In this document: in pieces, positions 26,848-35,323 of the stretch
Position numbering within the stretch: the stretch's first letter is position 1
Layout of the letters: each line of letters opens with the position of its first letter
NCBI GenBank assembly: GCA_942491185.1
Contig: CALOAB010000001.1
Coordinates: 41,347 to 105,346, forward strand
Direction: 5' to 3'
DNA length: 64,000 nucleotides
DNA from: SLRI01 sp942491185
Lineage (GTDB): Bacteria; Pseudomonadota; Alphaproteobacteria; Geminicoccales; Geminicoccaceae
The notes under the pieces: generated by a model
What the model was told of the DNA's origin: nothing
Databases searched by the model: none
Seen by the model: only the letters and a program-made list of their open reading frames with translations
Made by a program: the position numbers and the translations under genes

Positions 26848-26934
26848 TGGTGCCCCTGGCCGGACTCGAACCAGCACGCTGTTGCCAGCAACAGATTTTG
26901 AGTCTGCCGCGTCTACCAATTCCGCCACAGGGGC
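26848..26934 (-). tRNA. tRNA-Leu (anticodon CAA)
   Basis: Read on the - strand: acceptor GCCCCTG pairs with CAGGGGC, then discriminator A and encoded CCA. The D-arm is TGGCGGAATTGGTAGACGC, the anticodon arm GCAGACTCAAAATCTGT gives CAA (reads UUG), a long variable arm TGCTGGCAACAGCGTGC marks a class II tRNA, and the T-arm is GGTTCGAGTCCGGCC. All 87 positions are accounted for. Its 3' end faces the insertion-sequence zone at lower coordinates, a common arrangement at island boundaries. Confidence 0.97.
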
Positions 26935-26992
26935 ACAGGCGGGGAGTTAAGCCCTGGGCGATTGCCGGTCAAGCATGTGCAGGATCGCGACG

Positions 26993-27922
26993 TCAGAGCC
27001 CCCAGCTCAATGCCAGCGGCTGCGTCTTGCGGGCGAGGCGGAGCAGCCCCTCGCGGGTCGCTTCGTGCAGGGGCTCGAGCGGATGGCGGACGGCATCGCT
27101 CTTGATCACAGCCCCCTCCATCATCACGGCCTTGGTGGCGCGCAGCCCGCATTGCCGGTTCTCGAAATTGATCAGGGGCAAGATGCGGGCGTAGGCGTCG
27201 GCTGCCTCGTCGAAACGGCCGGCCAGGTGGTGCGTCACCACGGGCTTGATCAGGTCCGGCATCAGTGCGGAGGGCATCGTGCCGGTGGCCCCAGCGTCGA
27301 GATCGGCCATCAGCGTGATCGACTCCTCGCCGTCGAAAGGCCCCTCGATGGCGTCCCCGCCGGCCGCGATCAAGGCGCGCAATTTGGCTGCGGCCATCGG
27401 CGTCTCGACCTTGAGCCAGCGGACCGTCGGCAGCTCCTTCGCCATGAAGGCGAGGAACGGCACCGACAGCGTCACCCCGCTCAACGGCGCATCCTGCACC
27501 ATGATTGGAATATCGACCGCGGTTGCCACCGACTTGAAATGCTCGAACGTCCCCTTCTCGTCCGCCTTCAACAACGCGCCGTGATAGGGCGGCATCAGCA
27601 TCAGCATCGCCGCACCCGCAGTCTGCGCCCGCTTGGCCCGCTCGACGGCGACATGGGTGCTGAAATGGCTGGTTGTGACGATCACCGGCACGCGTCCCGC
27701 CACGTGGCCGAGGCAGAGATCGAGCAGCGTTTCCCGTTCGGCATCGGTCAGCAAGAACTGCTCGGAGTAGTTGGCGAGGATGCAGATGCCGTCGACGCCC
27801 TGGTCGACCATGCAGTCGAGGACCCGCTTCTGCCCGTCGAGGTCCAGGGCACCGTTCTCGTGAAACGGCGTGGGCGCTATCGGGTAGACCCCGGTTCGGA
27901 GATGCTCGGTGGTGGCTGGCAT
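26993..27922 (-). CDS. DapA-family lyase, probable L-2-keto-3-deoxyarabonate dehydratase
   Basis: 309-residue class I aldolase-fold protein. Schiff-base lysine is K171 in VRWLKVETP; PPYHG (111-115) is the substrate loop. GICILANYSEQFLLTDAERE and HVAGRVPVIVTTSHFST closely resemble my recollection of the Azospirillum L-2-keto-3-deoxyarabonate dehydratase, which dehydrates this L-arabinose-pathway intermediate to 2-oxoglutarate semialdehyde; GDAIEGPFDGEESITLMADL and LINFENRQCG also agree. Typical DapA has different residues in these blocks. It stands alone beside tRNA-Leu, and no other pentose gene is adjacent, so a different sugar acid is possible. Confidence 0.75.
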   Translation of the reverse strand: MPATTEHLRTGVYPIAPTPFHENGALDLDGQKRVLDCMVDQGVDGICILANYSEQFLLTDAERETLLDLCLGHVAGRVPVIVTTSHFSTHVAVERAKRAQTAGAAMLMLMPPYHGALLKADEKGTFEHFKSVATAVDIPIMVQDAPLSGVTLSVPFLAFMAKELPTVRWLKVETPMAAAKLRALIAAGGDAIEGPFDGEESITLMADLDAGATGTMPSALMPDLIKPVVTHHLAGRFDEAADAYARILPLINFENRQCGLRATKAVMMEGAVIKSDAVRHPLEPLHEATREGLLRLARKTQPLALSWGL

Positions 27923-28105
27923 GGCTGGGTCCCCCTGCTGCTGATCGGCCGTCTTGTCCTGCGGCCGTGACGGCGCGGAGAGTGCGCGTCAAACGGCCAG
28001 CGATCAAGGGGCCGGCGGCCGGTTTCGCTTTCCGCCGGCCGGCGCCCATATTACCGTTGCCGGCCAACAAGGCAGCGAGCACCAAAACGATCAGGGAGAC
28101 CACCG

Positions 28106-28906
28106 ATGCAGCTCACCGACGCCCAGCTCAGGGAATTCGACGAAGCCGGCTGGCTCTTCCTGCCGGACTGCTTCAGCGAGGCAGAGGTCGCGGCCCTGCG
28201 CGCCGAGGCCCTGACCATCTACGCCTCCGACCGCGAGCAGGTCTGGCGGGAGAAGTCGGGCGCGCCGCGCACCGCCTTCGCCGCGCACACCTACAATGAC
28301 GGCTTCGCCATCCTGGGCTCGCATCCGCGCCTGGTCGAGCCGGTAGCCCAGCTCTTCGGCGAGCCGGTCTACATGCACCAGTTCAAGATCAACGCCAAGG
28401 CACCCTTCGACGGCGAGGTCTGGCAGTGGCACCAGGACTACGGCACCTGGGCCAGGGACGACGGCATGCCCGAGCCCCGGGCCATGAACATCGCCGTCTT
28501 CCTCGACGAGGTGATGGCGGTCAACGGCCCGCTCATGGTCATCCCCAAGAGCCACAAGAAGGGCGTGCTCGCGGCGGGGCACGACCTGCAGACGACCTCC
28601 TACCCGCTCTGGACGCTCGACAAGGACGTGATCACCGAGCTGGTCGCCGAGGGCGGGATCGTGGCACCCACAGGCCTGCCGGGCTCGGTCTTGATGTTCC
28701 ACGGCAATCTGGTCCACGCCTCGCCGCCGAACATCACGCCCTACCCGCGCAAGATCGTCTACCTCACGCTGTGTGCCGTCTCGAACCACATCCGCACACC
28801 AACCAGGCCCGAGTGGATCGCGCATCGCGACTTCACGCCGATCGAGCCGGTGGCCGACGATGCGCTCCTGAAATTCGCGCAGCAGCATCCGCTGGCCGCC
28901 GAATAG
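28106..28906 (+). CDS. Phytanoyl-CoA dioxygenase-family (EctD-like) Fe(II)/2-oxoglutarate oxygenase
   Basis: 266 residues. The iron triad is H109 and D111 in WQWHQDYGTW and a distal His in FHGNLVHASPPN (H204). The stretch WHQDYGTWARDDGMPEPR resembles the ectoine hydroxylase signature WHSDFETWHxEDGMPxxR, but other EctD blocks differ and no ectoine genes are nearby. KIVYLTLCAVSNHIRTPTRP supplies the likely 2-oxoglutarate-binding Arg. Probably hydroxylates a small metabolite. Divergent from the DapA-family gene; the substrate is unknown. Confidence 0.8.
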   Translation: MQLTDAQLREFDEAGWLFLPDCFSEAEVAALRAEALTIYASDREQVWREKSGAPRTAFAAHTYNDGFAILGSHPRLVEPVAQLFGEPVYMHQFKINAKAPFDGEVWQWHQDYGTWARDDGMPEPRAMNIAVFLDEVMAVNGPLMVIPKSHKKGVLAAGHDLQTTSYPLWTLDKDVITELVAEGGIVAPTGLPGSVLMFHGNLVHASPPNITPYPRKIVYLTLCAVSNHIRTPTRPEWIAHRDFTPIEPVADDALLKFAQQHPLAAE

Positions 28907-28922
28907 CGGTCCGGACACTCGT

Positions 28923-29270
28923 TCAGTCGAGGCTCTGGGCCAGCCGCTTGGGCGCTATCAGCCGGTAGCTGCGGCTGACCAGCAGGGCCGCCTCATCCCA
29001 GTCCGGATCGTCGTCGAGGCGCATGCCGACCCAGCCCTTGTGGCCGACATAAGGTGGGCGAAAGAAACGCTCGGGTGCGGCGCCGATCAGCACCTCCTGG
29101 CTGCCGGGCGGTGCCTTGACCCAGGCCGCGACCCGCCCGTCGTCGGCGCGCTCCATGGCGAACATCTTGTCCTTCACCCGATAGGTCGGATGTCCCCAGG
29201 CCTCCTTCTCGGTCGCCTCGGGCAGGGCCAGGCAGATCGCGCGCAACCGCTCGGCCGGCGCAACCGCCAT
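28923..29270 (-). CDS. MmcQ/YjbR-family protein
   Basis: 115 residues with the YjbR fold pattern: LPEATEKEAWGHPTYRVKDK, MFAMERADDGRVAAWVKAPP, YVGHKGWVGMRLDD and a final SYRLIAPKRLAQSL helix. These are double-wing DNA-binding-like proteins of unknown function. It lies 6 bases after the CMD-family gene on the same strand, so they form a two-gene unit; it is convergent with the dioxygenase gene. Confidence 0.85.
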   Translation of the reverse strand: MAVAPAERLRAICLALPEATEKEAWGHPTYRVKDKMFAMERADDGRVAAWVKAPPGSQEVLIGAAPERFFRPPYVGHKGWVGMRLDDDPDWDEAALLVSRSYRLIAPKRLAQSLD

Positions 29271-29276
29271 GCGTGC

Positions 29277-29642
29277 TCAGCCTGCCGCCATCTCATCGTA
29301 GCAGGCCAGCGCCTGGGCGCCGTAGATCGCCGACGGCCCGCCGCCCATCTCGACCGCCACACCCAGCATCTCGAGGATCTCGTCCCTGGTGGCACCCAAT
29401 CGGACGCAGGCCCGAGAGTGAAAGACGATGCAGCCTTCGCAACGGATCGCGACCGAGACGGCGAGCGCGATCAGCTCCTTCTCCTTGTGCGACAAGGCCC
29501 CGTCGGCGCTCGCCGCCTTGACCACCGAGCGAAACGCGGCGAGCGGCTCGCCGCCATCCTTGTGCAGCGCCTTGCTCTGCGCCTGGTAGTGCTTCTCGAG
29601 CTCGAGATAGGAAGCCATCACCGAAATCCCCGTGCTGCTCAT
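29277..29642 (-). CDS. Carboxymuconolactone decarboxylase/AhpD-family protein
   Basis: 121 residues (113 from the inner ATG at 29618). The AhpD-like redox centre is intact: ELIALAVSVAIRCEGCIVFH with CxxC (Cys-Glu-Gly-Cys) and the following His, then ACVRLGATRDEILEMLGVAV. Members reduce peroxides or act as gamma-carboxymuconolactone decarboxylases; the CxxCxxxH centre favours an alkylhydroperoxidase-like role. First gene of a pair with the YjbR-like gene. Confidence 0.85.
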   Translation of the reverse strand: MSSTGISVMASYLELEKHYQAQSKALHKDGGEPLAAFRSVVKAASADGALSHKEKELIALAVSVAIRCEGCIVFHSRACVRLGATRDEILEMLGVAVEMGGGPSAIYGAQALACYDEMAAG

Positions 29643-29892
29643 GCTTCGGCGCTATCGACCACGAAGCCATGGCCGGCGCTTTGATCTGGATCAGGCGGGG
29701 ATCTGGATCAGGCGGGACATCGCGACGATCCAGCCCGGCCGTCGCCACCGTTCATGTGCTCCAGCATACGATGCCGGCATCGTTGGCAAAACACGCAAGA
29801 GACGGCGATCGAGCAACGACCTCGGCTTGCTTGTCTGCCGGCATCGAGAACGCTAGCCTCAGCGACGTCGACGCACGCGATTGGAGTGATTG

Positions 29893-30180
29893 ATGCGGGT
29901 CGTCTTGATCCTCGTTCTTGGCTTGGCCGGCTGTGCCAAGGTCACGGAAATGCACGAGCCAGACGGCGGCATTCAATACCTCGTTGGCTGCTACGGCGCA
30001 TTGACGCCGATGAGCGCCTGCTACAACAAGGCCGACGAACTCTGCCCTGCCGGCTATACGATCGTCGGCCGCCACGACACGGCATCGTCATCAGTAACGC
30101 AGCAGGGAACCAGCGTGAATAGCGTGGGCGAGCAACTCATCATCAAATGTGATTACCCGGATCTGGACAATGGCGGCTAG
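29893..30180 (+). CDS. Small predicted lipoprotein
   Basis: 95 residues. Signal peptide MRVVLILVLGLAGC ends in a lipobox (LAGC, with a Cys at about residue 14), so it is likely membrane-tethered by lipid. The mature part has four further cysteines (VGCYGALTPMSACYNKADEL, then LCPAGY and IIKCDYPD), suggesting two disulfides. A TTG directly before the ATG could also start it. No family function is recognised. It stands alone between convergent genes. Confidence 0.65.
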   Translation: MRVVLILVLGLAGCAKVTEMHEPDGGIQYLVGCYGALTPMSACYNKADELCPAGYTIVGRHDTASSSVTQQGTSVNSVGEQLIIKCDYPDLDNGG

Positions 30181-30200
30181 AGGCCGATCAATATTCAGCC

Positions 30201-31370
30201 CTAGCCGGCCGCCAGCTCGCGGCAGAGCGCGAGGAGACCCGCCTTGGTCTCGATCCCGATCCCCGGCACTTCCGGCAGCGCCACCCGGCCACCCTCGACC
30301 CTGATTCCATCGGCGAAGCCGCCGAAGGGCTGGAAGATGCCGGGATAGCTCTCATTGCCCCCCAGATGCAGGCCGGCCGCGATGTTCAGGCTCATCTGGT
30401 GCCCGCCATGCGGCACCACCCGGCGGCTGGACCAGCCATTGGCCGCCAGCATCTCCAGCGTGCGGATGTACTCGCAGAGCCCGTAGGACAAGGCGCAGTC
30501 GAACTGCAGCCAGTCGCGGTCCGACCGCATGCCCGCGTAGCGGATCAGGTTGGTCGCATCGATGGTCGAGAACAGGTTCTCCCCCGTCGCCATCGCCGGC
30601 TGGTAGTGCTCGGCCAAGGCCGCCTGCAGCGAATAGTCGAGCGGATCGCCGGCCTCCTCGTACCAGAGCAGCCCGTAAGGCTCGAGCGCCTTGGCGTAGG
30701 CCACGGCGGTCTCCAGATCGAACCGCCCATTCGCATCGACCGCGACGTGCGCCGCCTGGCCCGCCACCCCGATGACCGTCTCGATCCGTTCCAGATCCTG
30801 GGCCAAGGGCGCGCCGCCGATCTTCAGCTTGAAGTCGACATAGCCCATGTCGCGGTAGCGCAGCACCTCGTCACGCAAGCCGTCCAGCCCCTTGTCAGGC
30901 TGGTAGTAGCCACCAGCCGCGTAGACCCAGACATCCGGGTCCGCGACGCCGTCCCGGTAGCGATCCGCGAGCAGCCGCCAGAGCGGCACGCCCTCAACCT
31001 TCGCCAAGGCATCCCAGATCGCCATGTCGATGGTGCCGACGGCCACCGAGCGCTCGCCATGCCCACCCGGCTTTTCGTTGGTCATCATCACGTCCCAGCA
31101 ACGGAACGGATCGAGCAGCCCGCTCTCCGGGTCGAGCAGCGACTCTGGCTTCGCCTCCAGGAGCCGAGGAATCATCCGCTCCCGCATGATGGCCCCTGCC
31201 GCGTACCGCCCGTTCGACGAAAACCCGAACCCCACCACCGGCTTGCCGTCGCGGATTACGTCCGTCACCACCGCCACCAGCGAGCAGGTCATCTTCGAGA
31301 AGTCGATATAGGCGTTGGCGATCGTCGACTTGATCGGCGCCGCTGTCTCGCGGATCGCGGTGATGCGCAT
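30201..31370 (-). CDS. tarD: D(-)-tartrate dehydratase (enolase superfamily)
   Basis: 389-residue enolase-superfamily acid-sugar dehydratase. Metal ligands D212 (HVAVDANGRF), E239 (LLWYEEAGDP), E264 (MATGENLFS); bases K183 in VDFKLKIGG and H321 in VVPHGGHQMSLNIAAGL. Long stretches (TNEKPGGHGERSVAVGTIDM, RDWLQFDCALSYGLCEYIRT) match my recollection of the characterised Bradyrhizobium D-tartrate dehydratase, also 389 residues. It converts D-tartrate to oxaloacetate. The ATG (31370) overlaps the stop of the M16 peptidase gene in a TAATG arrangement, so translation is coupled to a housekeeping operon, which is odd. Confidence 0.88.
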   Translation of the reverse strand: MRITAIRETAAPIKSTIANAYIDFSKMTCSLVAVVTDVIRDGKPVVGFGFSSNGRYAAGAIMRERMIPRLLEAKPESLLDPESGLLDPFRCWDVMMTNEKPGGHGERSVAVGTIDMAIWDALAKVEGVPLWRLLADRYRDGVADPDVWVYAAGGYYQPDKGLDGLRDEVLRYRDMGYVDFKLKIGGAPLAQDLERIETVIGVAGQAAHVAVDANGRFDLETAVAYAKALEPYGLLWYEEAGDPLDYSLQAALAEHYQPAMATGENLFSTIDATNLIRYAGMRSDRDWLQFDCALSYGLCEYIRTLEMLAANGWSSRRVVPHGGHQMSLNIAAGLHLGGNESYPGIFQPFGGFADGIRVEGGRVALPEVPGIGIETKAGLLALCRELAAG

Positions 31371-32626
31371 TACGCAGCGAGCGCCTGCTGCCACGTCCCG
31401 GCATCCGGCAGGCCCTTGGCCGGGCCGATCGCGGCCACGGTCGACACCGGCTTCTTGAACAGCCGGGCCGCCACCCGCTCGATGTCGGCTTGCGTCACCG
31501 CTGCGTACTTCTCGGCGATCTCTTGCGGCGTCAGGTAGTCGCCGAAGCAGAGCCACTGCCGCGCCAGGTCCTCGCAGACCGAGAAGCAGCCCTCCTGCGC
31601 CATCAGCAGGCTGGCCCGGAGCTGTGCCTTGGCGCGCGCCAGCTCGGCCTCGCCGATGCCAGACGCCAGGCCCTGGACCTCGCCCGCGATCACCTTGATC
31701 AGCTCCGGCACGTCCTTCTCGCCGGTCCCGGCATAGATGCCGAAGATGCCGGAATCCTTGTGCAGGCCGGTGAACGAGAAGACCGAGTAACACAGGCCCC
31801 GGTTCTCGCGGACCTCCTGGAACAGCCTCGACGACATGCCGCCGCCCAAGGCGGTCGAGAAGACCGAGAGCGGGATGAAATCGTCGTCGGTGTAGGCCAT
31901 GGCCTCGAGCCCGAGGCAGAGATGCACCTGCTCGAGCTCACGGCTCGCCAGCCACTCGCCGCCCTTGTAGCGGGCGGGATCGGGCAGCTTCGAGCGTGAC
32001 CGCTTGCGGTCGCCGAAATGCTGCTCGGCGAGCCCGACGATGGCCTCGTGCTCGACCTTGCCCGAGGCCGCGATGATCAGCGATTGCGGCCCGTAATGCG
32101 CGTCGACGAAGGCCTGGAGCGATTCCCGGGGCAGCTTCTCGATCACCGCCTCGGTGCCGAGGATCGACCGACCGATCGCCTGGTTGGGGAAAGCCGCATC
32201 CTGGAACTGGTCGAAGACCAGATCGGACGGCGTGTCCTGGGTCTCGCCGATCTCCTGCAGGATGACGTGCCGCTCTTTCTCGAACTCCTCCGGGTCGAAG
32301 GTCGAGTGCAAGAGGATGTCGGCCAGGATGTCGGCAGCCAGCGGCACGTCCTCGGCCAGGACACGGGCGTAATAGGCGGTGTGCTCGCGGCCGGTGTAGG
32401 CGTTGAGCGAGCCGCCCACGTCCTCGATCTCCTCGGCGATGCCGCGCGCCGTCCGCCTGGCCGTCCCCTTGAACGCCATGTGCTCCAGCATGTGCGCGAC
32501 GCCGTTCACCTCGGGCGCCTCGAAGCGCGCGCCGGCATCCACCCAGACGCCGAAGCTCGCCGTCTCGACCCGCGGCATCGTCTCGGTGACCACGCGGACA
32601 CCGTTCTCGAGCGTGGTGATCTTCAT
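31370..32626 (-). CDS. M16-family zinc peptidase (mitochondrial processing peptidase-like)
   Basis: 418 residues with the inverted zinc motif HMLEH (45-49), the second-domain glutamate region EEFEKERHVILQEIGETQDT and the C-terminal RENRGLCYSVFSF block. Bacterial homologues degrade peptides and resemble mitochondrial processing peptidase. The start ATG at 32626 overlaps the thrC stop by four bases (ATGA), and its stop overlaps the tartrate dehydratase start. thrC followed by an M16 peptidase is a conserved alphaproteobacterial pair. Confidence 0.93.
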   Translation of the reverse strand: MKITTLENGVRVVTETMPRVETASFGVWVDAGARFEAPEVNGVAHMLEHMAFKGTARRTARGIAEEIEDVGGSLNAYTGREHTAYYARVLAEDVPLAADILADILLHSTFDPEEFEKERHVILQEIGETQDTPSDLVFDQFQDAAFPNQAIGRSILGTEAVIEKLPRESLQAFVDAHYGPQSLIIAASGKVEHEAIVGLAEQHFGDRKRSRSKLPDPARYKGGEWLASRELEQVHLCLGLEAMAYTDDDFIPLSVFSTALGGGMSSRLFQEVRENRGLCYSVFSFTGLHKDSGIFGIYAGTGEKDVPELIKVIAGEVQGLASGIGEAELARAKAQLRASLLMAQEGCFSVCEDLARQWLCFGDYLTPQEIAEKYAAVTQADIERVAARLFKKPVSTVAAIGPAKGLPDAGTWQQALAA

Positions 32627-34015
32627 CGATTCCCTTCGATCCAATGCAGGAGGTCGGCCTCGATCAGGGCCAGGTCGTCCTCCAATGTGGTGTAGCGCTC
32701 GTCCGCTTCCATCATCCAGGCGAGCTGTGGCGGCAATGGTGCTTCCCTGCCGATGGCAGCACGGATCGCGTCCGGGAACTTGGCGGCGTGCGCCGTCGCC
32801 AGCGTCACCAGCGGCGCGCTTTCGGTCAGCATGTCCCGGCCGGCACGGATGCCGACGGCCGTGTGCGGATCGACCAGCTGGCCGGTCGTCTCCAGCACGT
32901 CCTTGATCGTCGCATGGGTCGCCGCCTCGTCGACCCGCGAGCCGGCGAACAGCGTGCGCACCGCGTCCCGCTTGGCATCGGCGACCTCGAGCTCGCCGGT
33001 CCTGGCGAAGTCGCGCATCAGCTCGGCCACCGCGGCCCCGTCGCGGCCCTCCATCTCGAACAGCAATCGCTCGAAGTTGGAGGCCACCTGGATGTCCATC
33101 GACGGGCTGGACGTTGTCACGACCTCGCCGCGTGCGTAGCGGCCGGTGCCGAGAAAGCGGGCCAGGATGTCGTTCTCGTTGGTGGCGACGATCAGCTTCG
33201 CCACCGGCAGGCCGATGCGCTTGGCCACATAGCCCGCATAGACGTCGCCGAAATTGCCTGTGGGCACCGAGAACGCCACCGGCCGCTCGAGCCCGCCGAG
33301 CCGGAGCGCCGCATAGACGTAGTAGCCGGCCTGCGCCACGACCCGCGCCCAGTTGATCGAGTTGACCGCGGCCAGCCCCACCCGGTCGCGGAAGGCCACG
33401 TCCGCGAACATCTCCTTGAGCCGGTTCTGGCAGTCGTCGAACGTGCCCTTGACCGCAATCACCCGGACATTCGCCTCGGTCGAGGTCGTCATCTGCCGCC
33501 GCTGCACCGGCGAGATGCGGCCCTCGGGAAAAAGAATGGCGACCCTGATCCGCTCCAGCCCGGCAAAGGCGCGCACCGCCGCAGCCCCGGTATCGCCCGA
33601 GGTGGCACCAACGATCGTGATGCTCTCCTGCCGTCGCGCCAGCACCGCCTCGAACATGCGGCCCAGGAGCTGCATGGCGAAGTCCTTGAACGCCAGCGTC
33701 GGGCCGTGAAACAGCTCCGAGCAGCCACTCGTCATGACCGAGCTGCACCAACGGAGCCGTCGCCGCATGGCGGAAATCGGCATAGGCCGCCCTGGCCATG
33801 CCGAGCAGCTCGCCCTCGCCGAAGCAGCCGGCTGTGAACGGTGTCAGCAGCTTCGCCACCGTCTCCGGATAGTCGAGCCCGACGAAGCTCTGGAGGTCGA
33901 GCTCGGGCCATGCCTCCGGCACGAACAGCCCGCCATCCTCGGCGAGCCCCCGCAACAGGACATCCTCGAACGAGCGGCCGCCACTGCCGCCGCGTGTGCT
34001 GGTGTAGGTGATCAT
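32623..34015 (-). pseudogene. thrC: Threonine synthase, interrupted by a single-base insertion
   Basis: PLP enzyme making threonine from O-phosphohomoserine. N-terminal frame from 34015: MITYTSTRGGSGGRSFEDVLLRGLAEDGGLFVP-type start, ending LVQLGHDEWLL. At 33717-33718 one extra base shifts the frame; removing it restores WLLELFHGPTLAFKDFAMQLL with the PLP-binding lysine. The rest (SGDTGAAAVRAFAGLE, SVPTGNFGDVYAGYVAKRIG) is normal to the stop at 32623. Because this is an essential biosynthetic gene with an intact operon, a sequencing indel is the likelier explanation than true loss. Confidence 0.88.
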
Positions 34016-34105
34016 CGATGCAATCGTCTTTGTGCTGAATCCAGGCCCTCTTAAACGAGCCGTGGCGGGAACGCGACCGTTGCGGTACCGGAAAGCTAAG
34101 AGAAT

Positions 34106-34150
34106 CCGGGGAAATGATTTCCCCGGTCCCCTCGGGATTTAGCGATGGGG
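34106..34150. repeat. Intergenic palindrome (REP-like family member B)
   Basis: Palindrome with arms CCGGGGAAAT (34106-34115) and ATTTCCCCGG (34117-34126) around a single G, followed by CCCCTCG (34128-34134) and GATGGGG (34144-34150), the same order of parts as at 9976-10009. It lies at the 3' end of the M24 peptidase gene, whose last codons use the GATGGGG box. Confidence 0.65.
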
Positions 34151-35323
34151 GATGACGGGCATTGCGGCTGGTGCGCGGTGGGTCAGGAGCTCGGCGGCGC
34201 TGTCGCGGACCACGACGACCTCTTCGTGGACCATCATCTTGCCGGCACCGAAGGCTAGGCTCGGCTCCAGGGTGAGCACCATGCCGGGCTCCAGGACGGT
34301 GTCGTCGAACGGGGCGATCGACGGCCATTCGGTGAGCTGCATGCCGAGGCCGTGCCCGAAGCGGCCGACATCCCCGCCGGCACCAGACACAGGCGCGATG
34401 ACCCGCTGCATGGCGACAAAAACGTCGGCGGCGGTGGCACCAGGACGAACCGTCGCGATCCCGGCCTCGGTCGCGGCGAAGAGCGTCGTATACGCTGCGT
34501 CGGCAGCCGAATCGACCACGCCCACGGCGTAGTTGCGGTCGAAATCGCACCAATAGCCGTCATGACCGGCGCCAGTGTCGAGCACCAGCACGTCGCCCGA
34601 CGCCAGCCGCCGCTCGCTCGGTGGCGAGATGATGTCACCATAGCCCCCGGACCCGGCGCCGCCGACGAGATAGGGGACGTCGTCGACACCGGCGGCGAGG
34701 CATGCCCGCCTGAAGGTGCGGAAGACCTCGATCTCGGTCATGCCGACATGCAGGAGATCCGGCAGACTCTCGAACACACCCGAGACGATGCCGCAGACAT
34801 GCGCGATCTTGGCGATCTCCGCCGCCGACTTGACCATGCGCAGCCGTCGCACGATGGCCGAGGCGTCGACGAAGGCAAGATCAGCAAGCTGCTTCTCCAG
34901 CGCCCTGAAATCGGCAAGCGGCATCCGCAAATGCGTCTCTGGGCCCATTGGCAGGCCGATCCGCCCCTTGCCGTCGGTGACCTCGCGCAACGTTGCCGCC
35001 AAGAGCGAGACGCCTTCGTCCGCCGGTGCCGGCGATGCCCAGAGGCGGATGTCGTCCAGCCAGGTCCGCGCCATGGCGGCAGCGCCGATCGACGGGATGA
35101 CCGCGATCGGCTTGCCGCTGGCCGGCACGACGAGAAACCAGGGCCGCGTCGGGCTCTGCCAGAACGGGGTGAGGAAACCGCTGAAGTAGCGGACTTCCGG
35201 CTCGGTCGTAAGGAGCAGGGCCGCCAGATCCTGCTCGGCCATCAGCGCCTGAGCGCGACCGACCCGGGAAGCGAACTCGGCGTCGGGAAAGCCGCGCGGC
35301 GGCTCTGCAGGAGGTGTCGTCAC
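34139..35323 (-). CDS. M24-family Xaa-Pro-type peptidase
   Basis: 394 residues. N-terminal creatinase-like domain (about 1-160) followed by a pita-bread metallopeptidase domain. Metal ligands: Asp pair in VLVLDTGAGHDGYWCDFDRNY, His in GRFGHGLGMQLTEWP, Glu in VLTLEPSLAFG and in MVHEEVVVV. Likely cleaves Xaa-Pro dipeptides or acts on a related amide (ectoine or creatine hydrolase-like relatives exist). Start is GTG 35323, overlapping the stop of the upstream MBL-fold gene by four bases. Confidence 0.88.
   Translation of the reverse strand: MTTPPAEPPRGFPDAEFASRVGRAQALMAEQDLAALLLTTEPEVRYFSGFLTPFWQSPTRPWFLVVPASGKPIAVIPSIGAAAMARTWLDDIRLWASPAPADEGVSLLAATLREVTDGKGRIGLPMGPETHLRMPLADFRALEKQLADLAFVDASAIVRRLRMVKSAAEIAKIAHVCGIVSGVFESLPDLLHVGMTEIEVFRTFRRACLAAGVDDVPYLVGGAGSGGYGDIISPPSERRLASGDVLVLDTGAGHDGYWCDFDRNYAVGVVDSAADAAYTTLFAATEAGIATVRPGATAADVFVAMQRVIAPVSGAGGDVGRFGHGLGMQLTEWPSIAPFDDTVLEPGMVLTLEPSLAFGAGKMMVHEEVVVVRDSAAELLTHRAPAAMPVIPHR

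Noticed and set aside
28106..28906. Ectoine hydroxylase (ectD) call for the dioxygenase
   Set aside because: Only one signature block resembles EctD and no ectA-C genes are present, so only the wider family is called.
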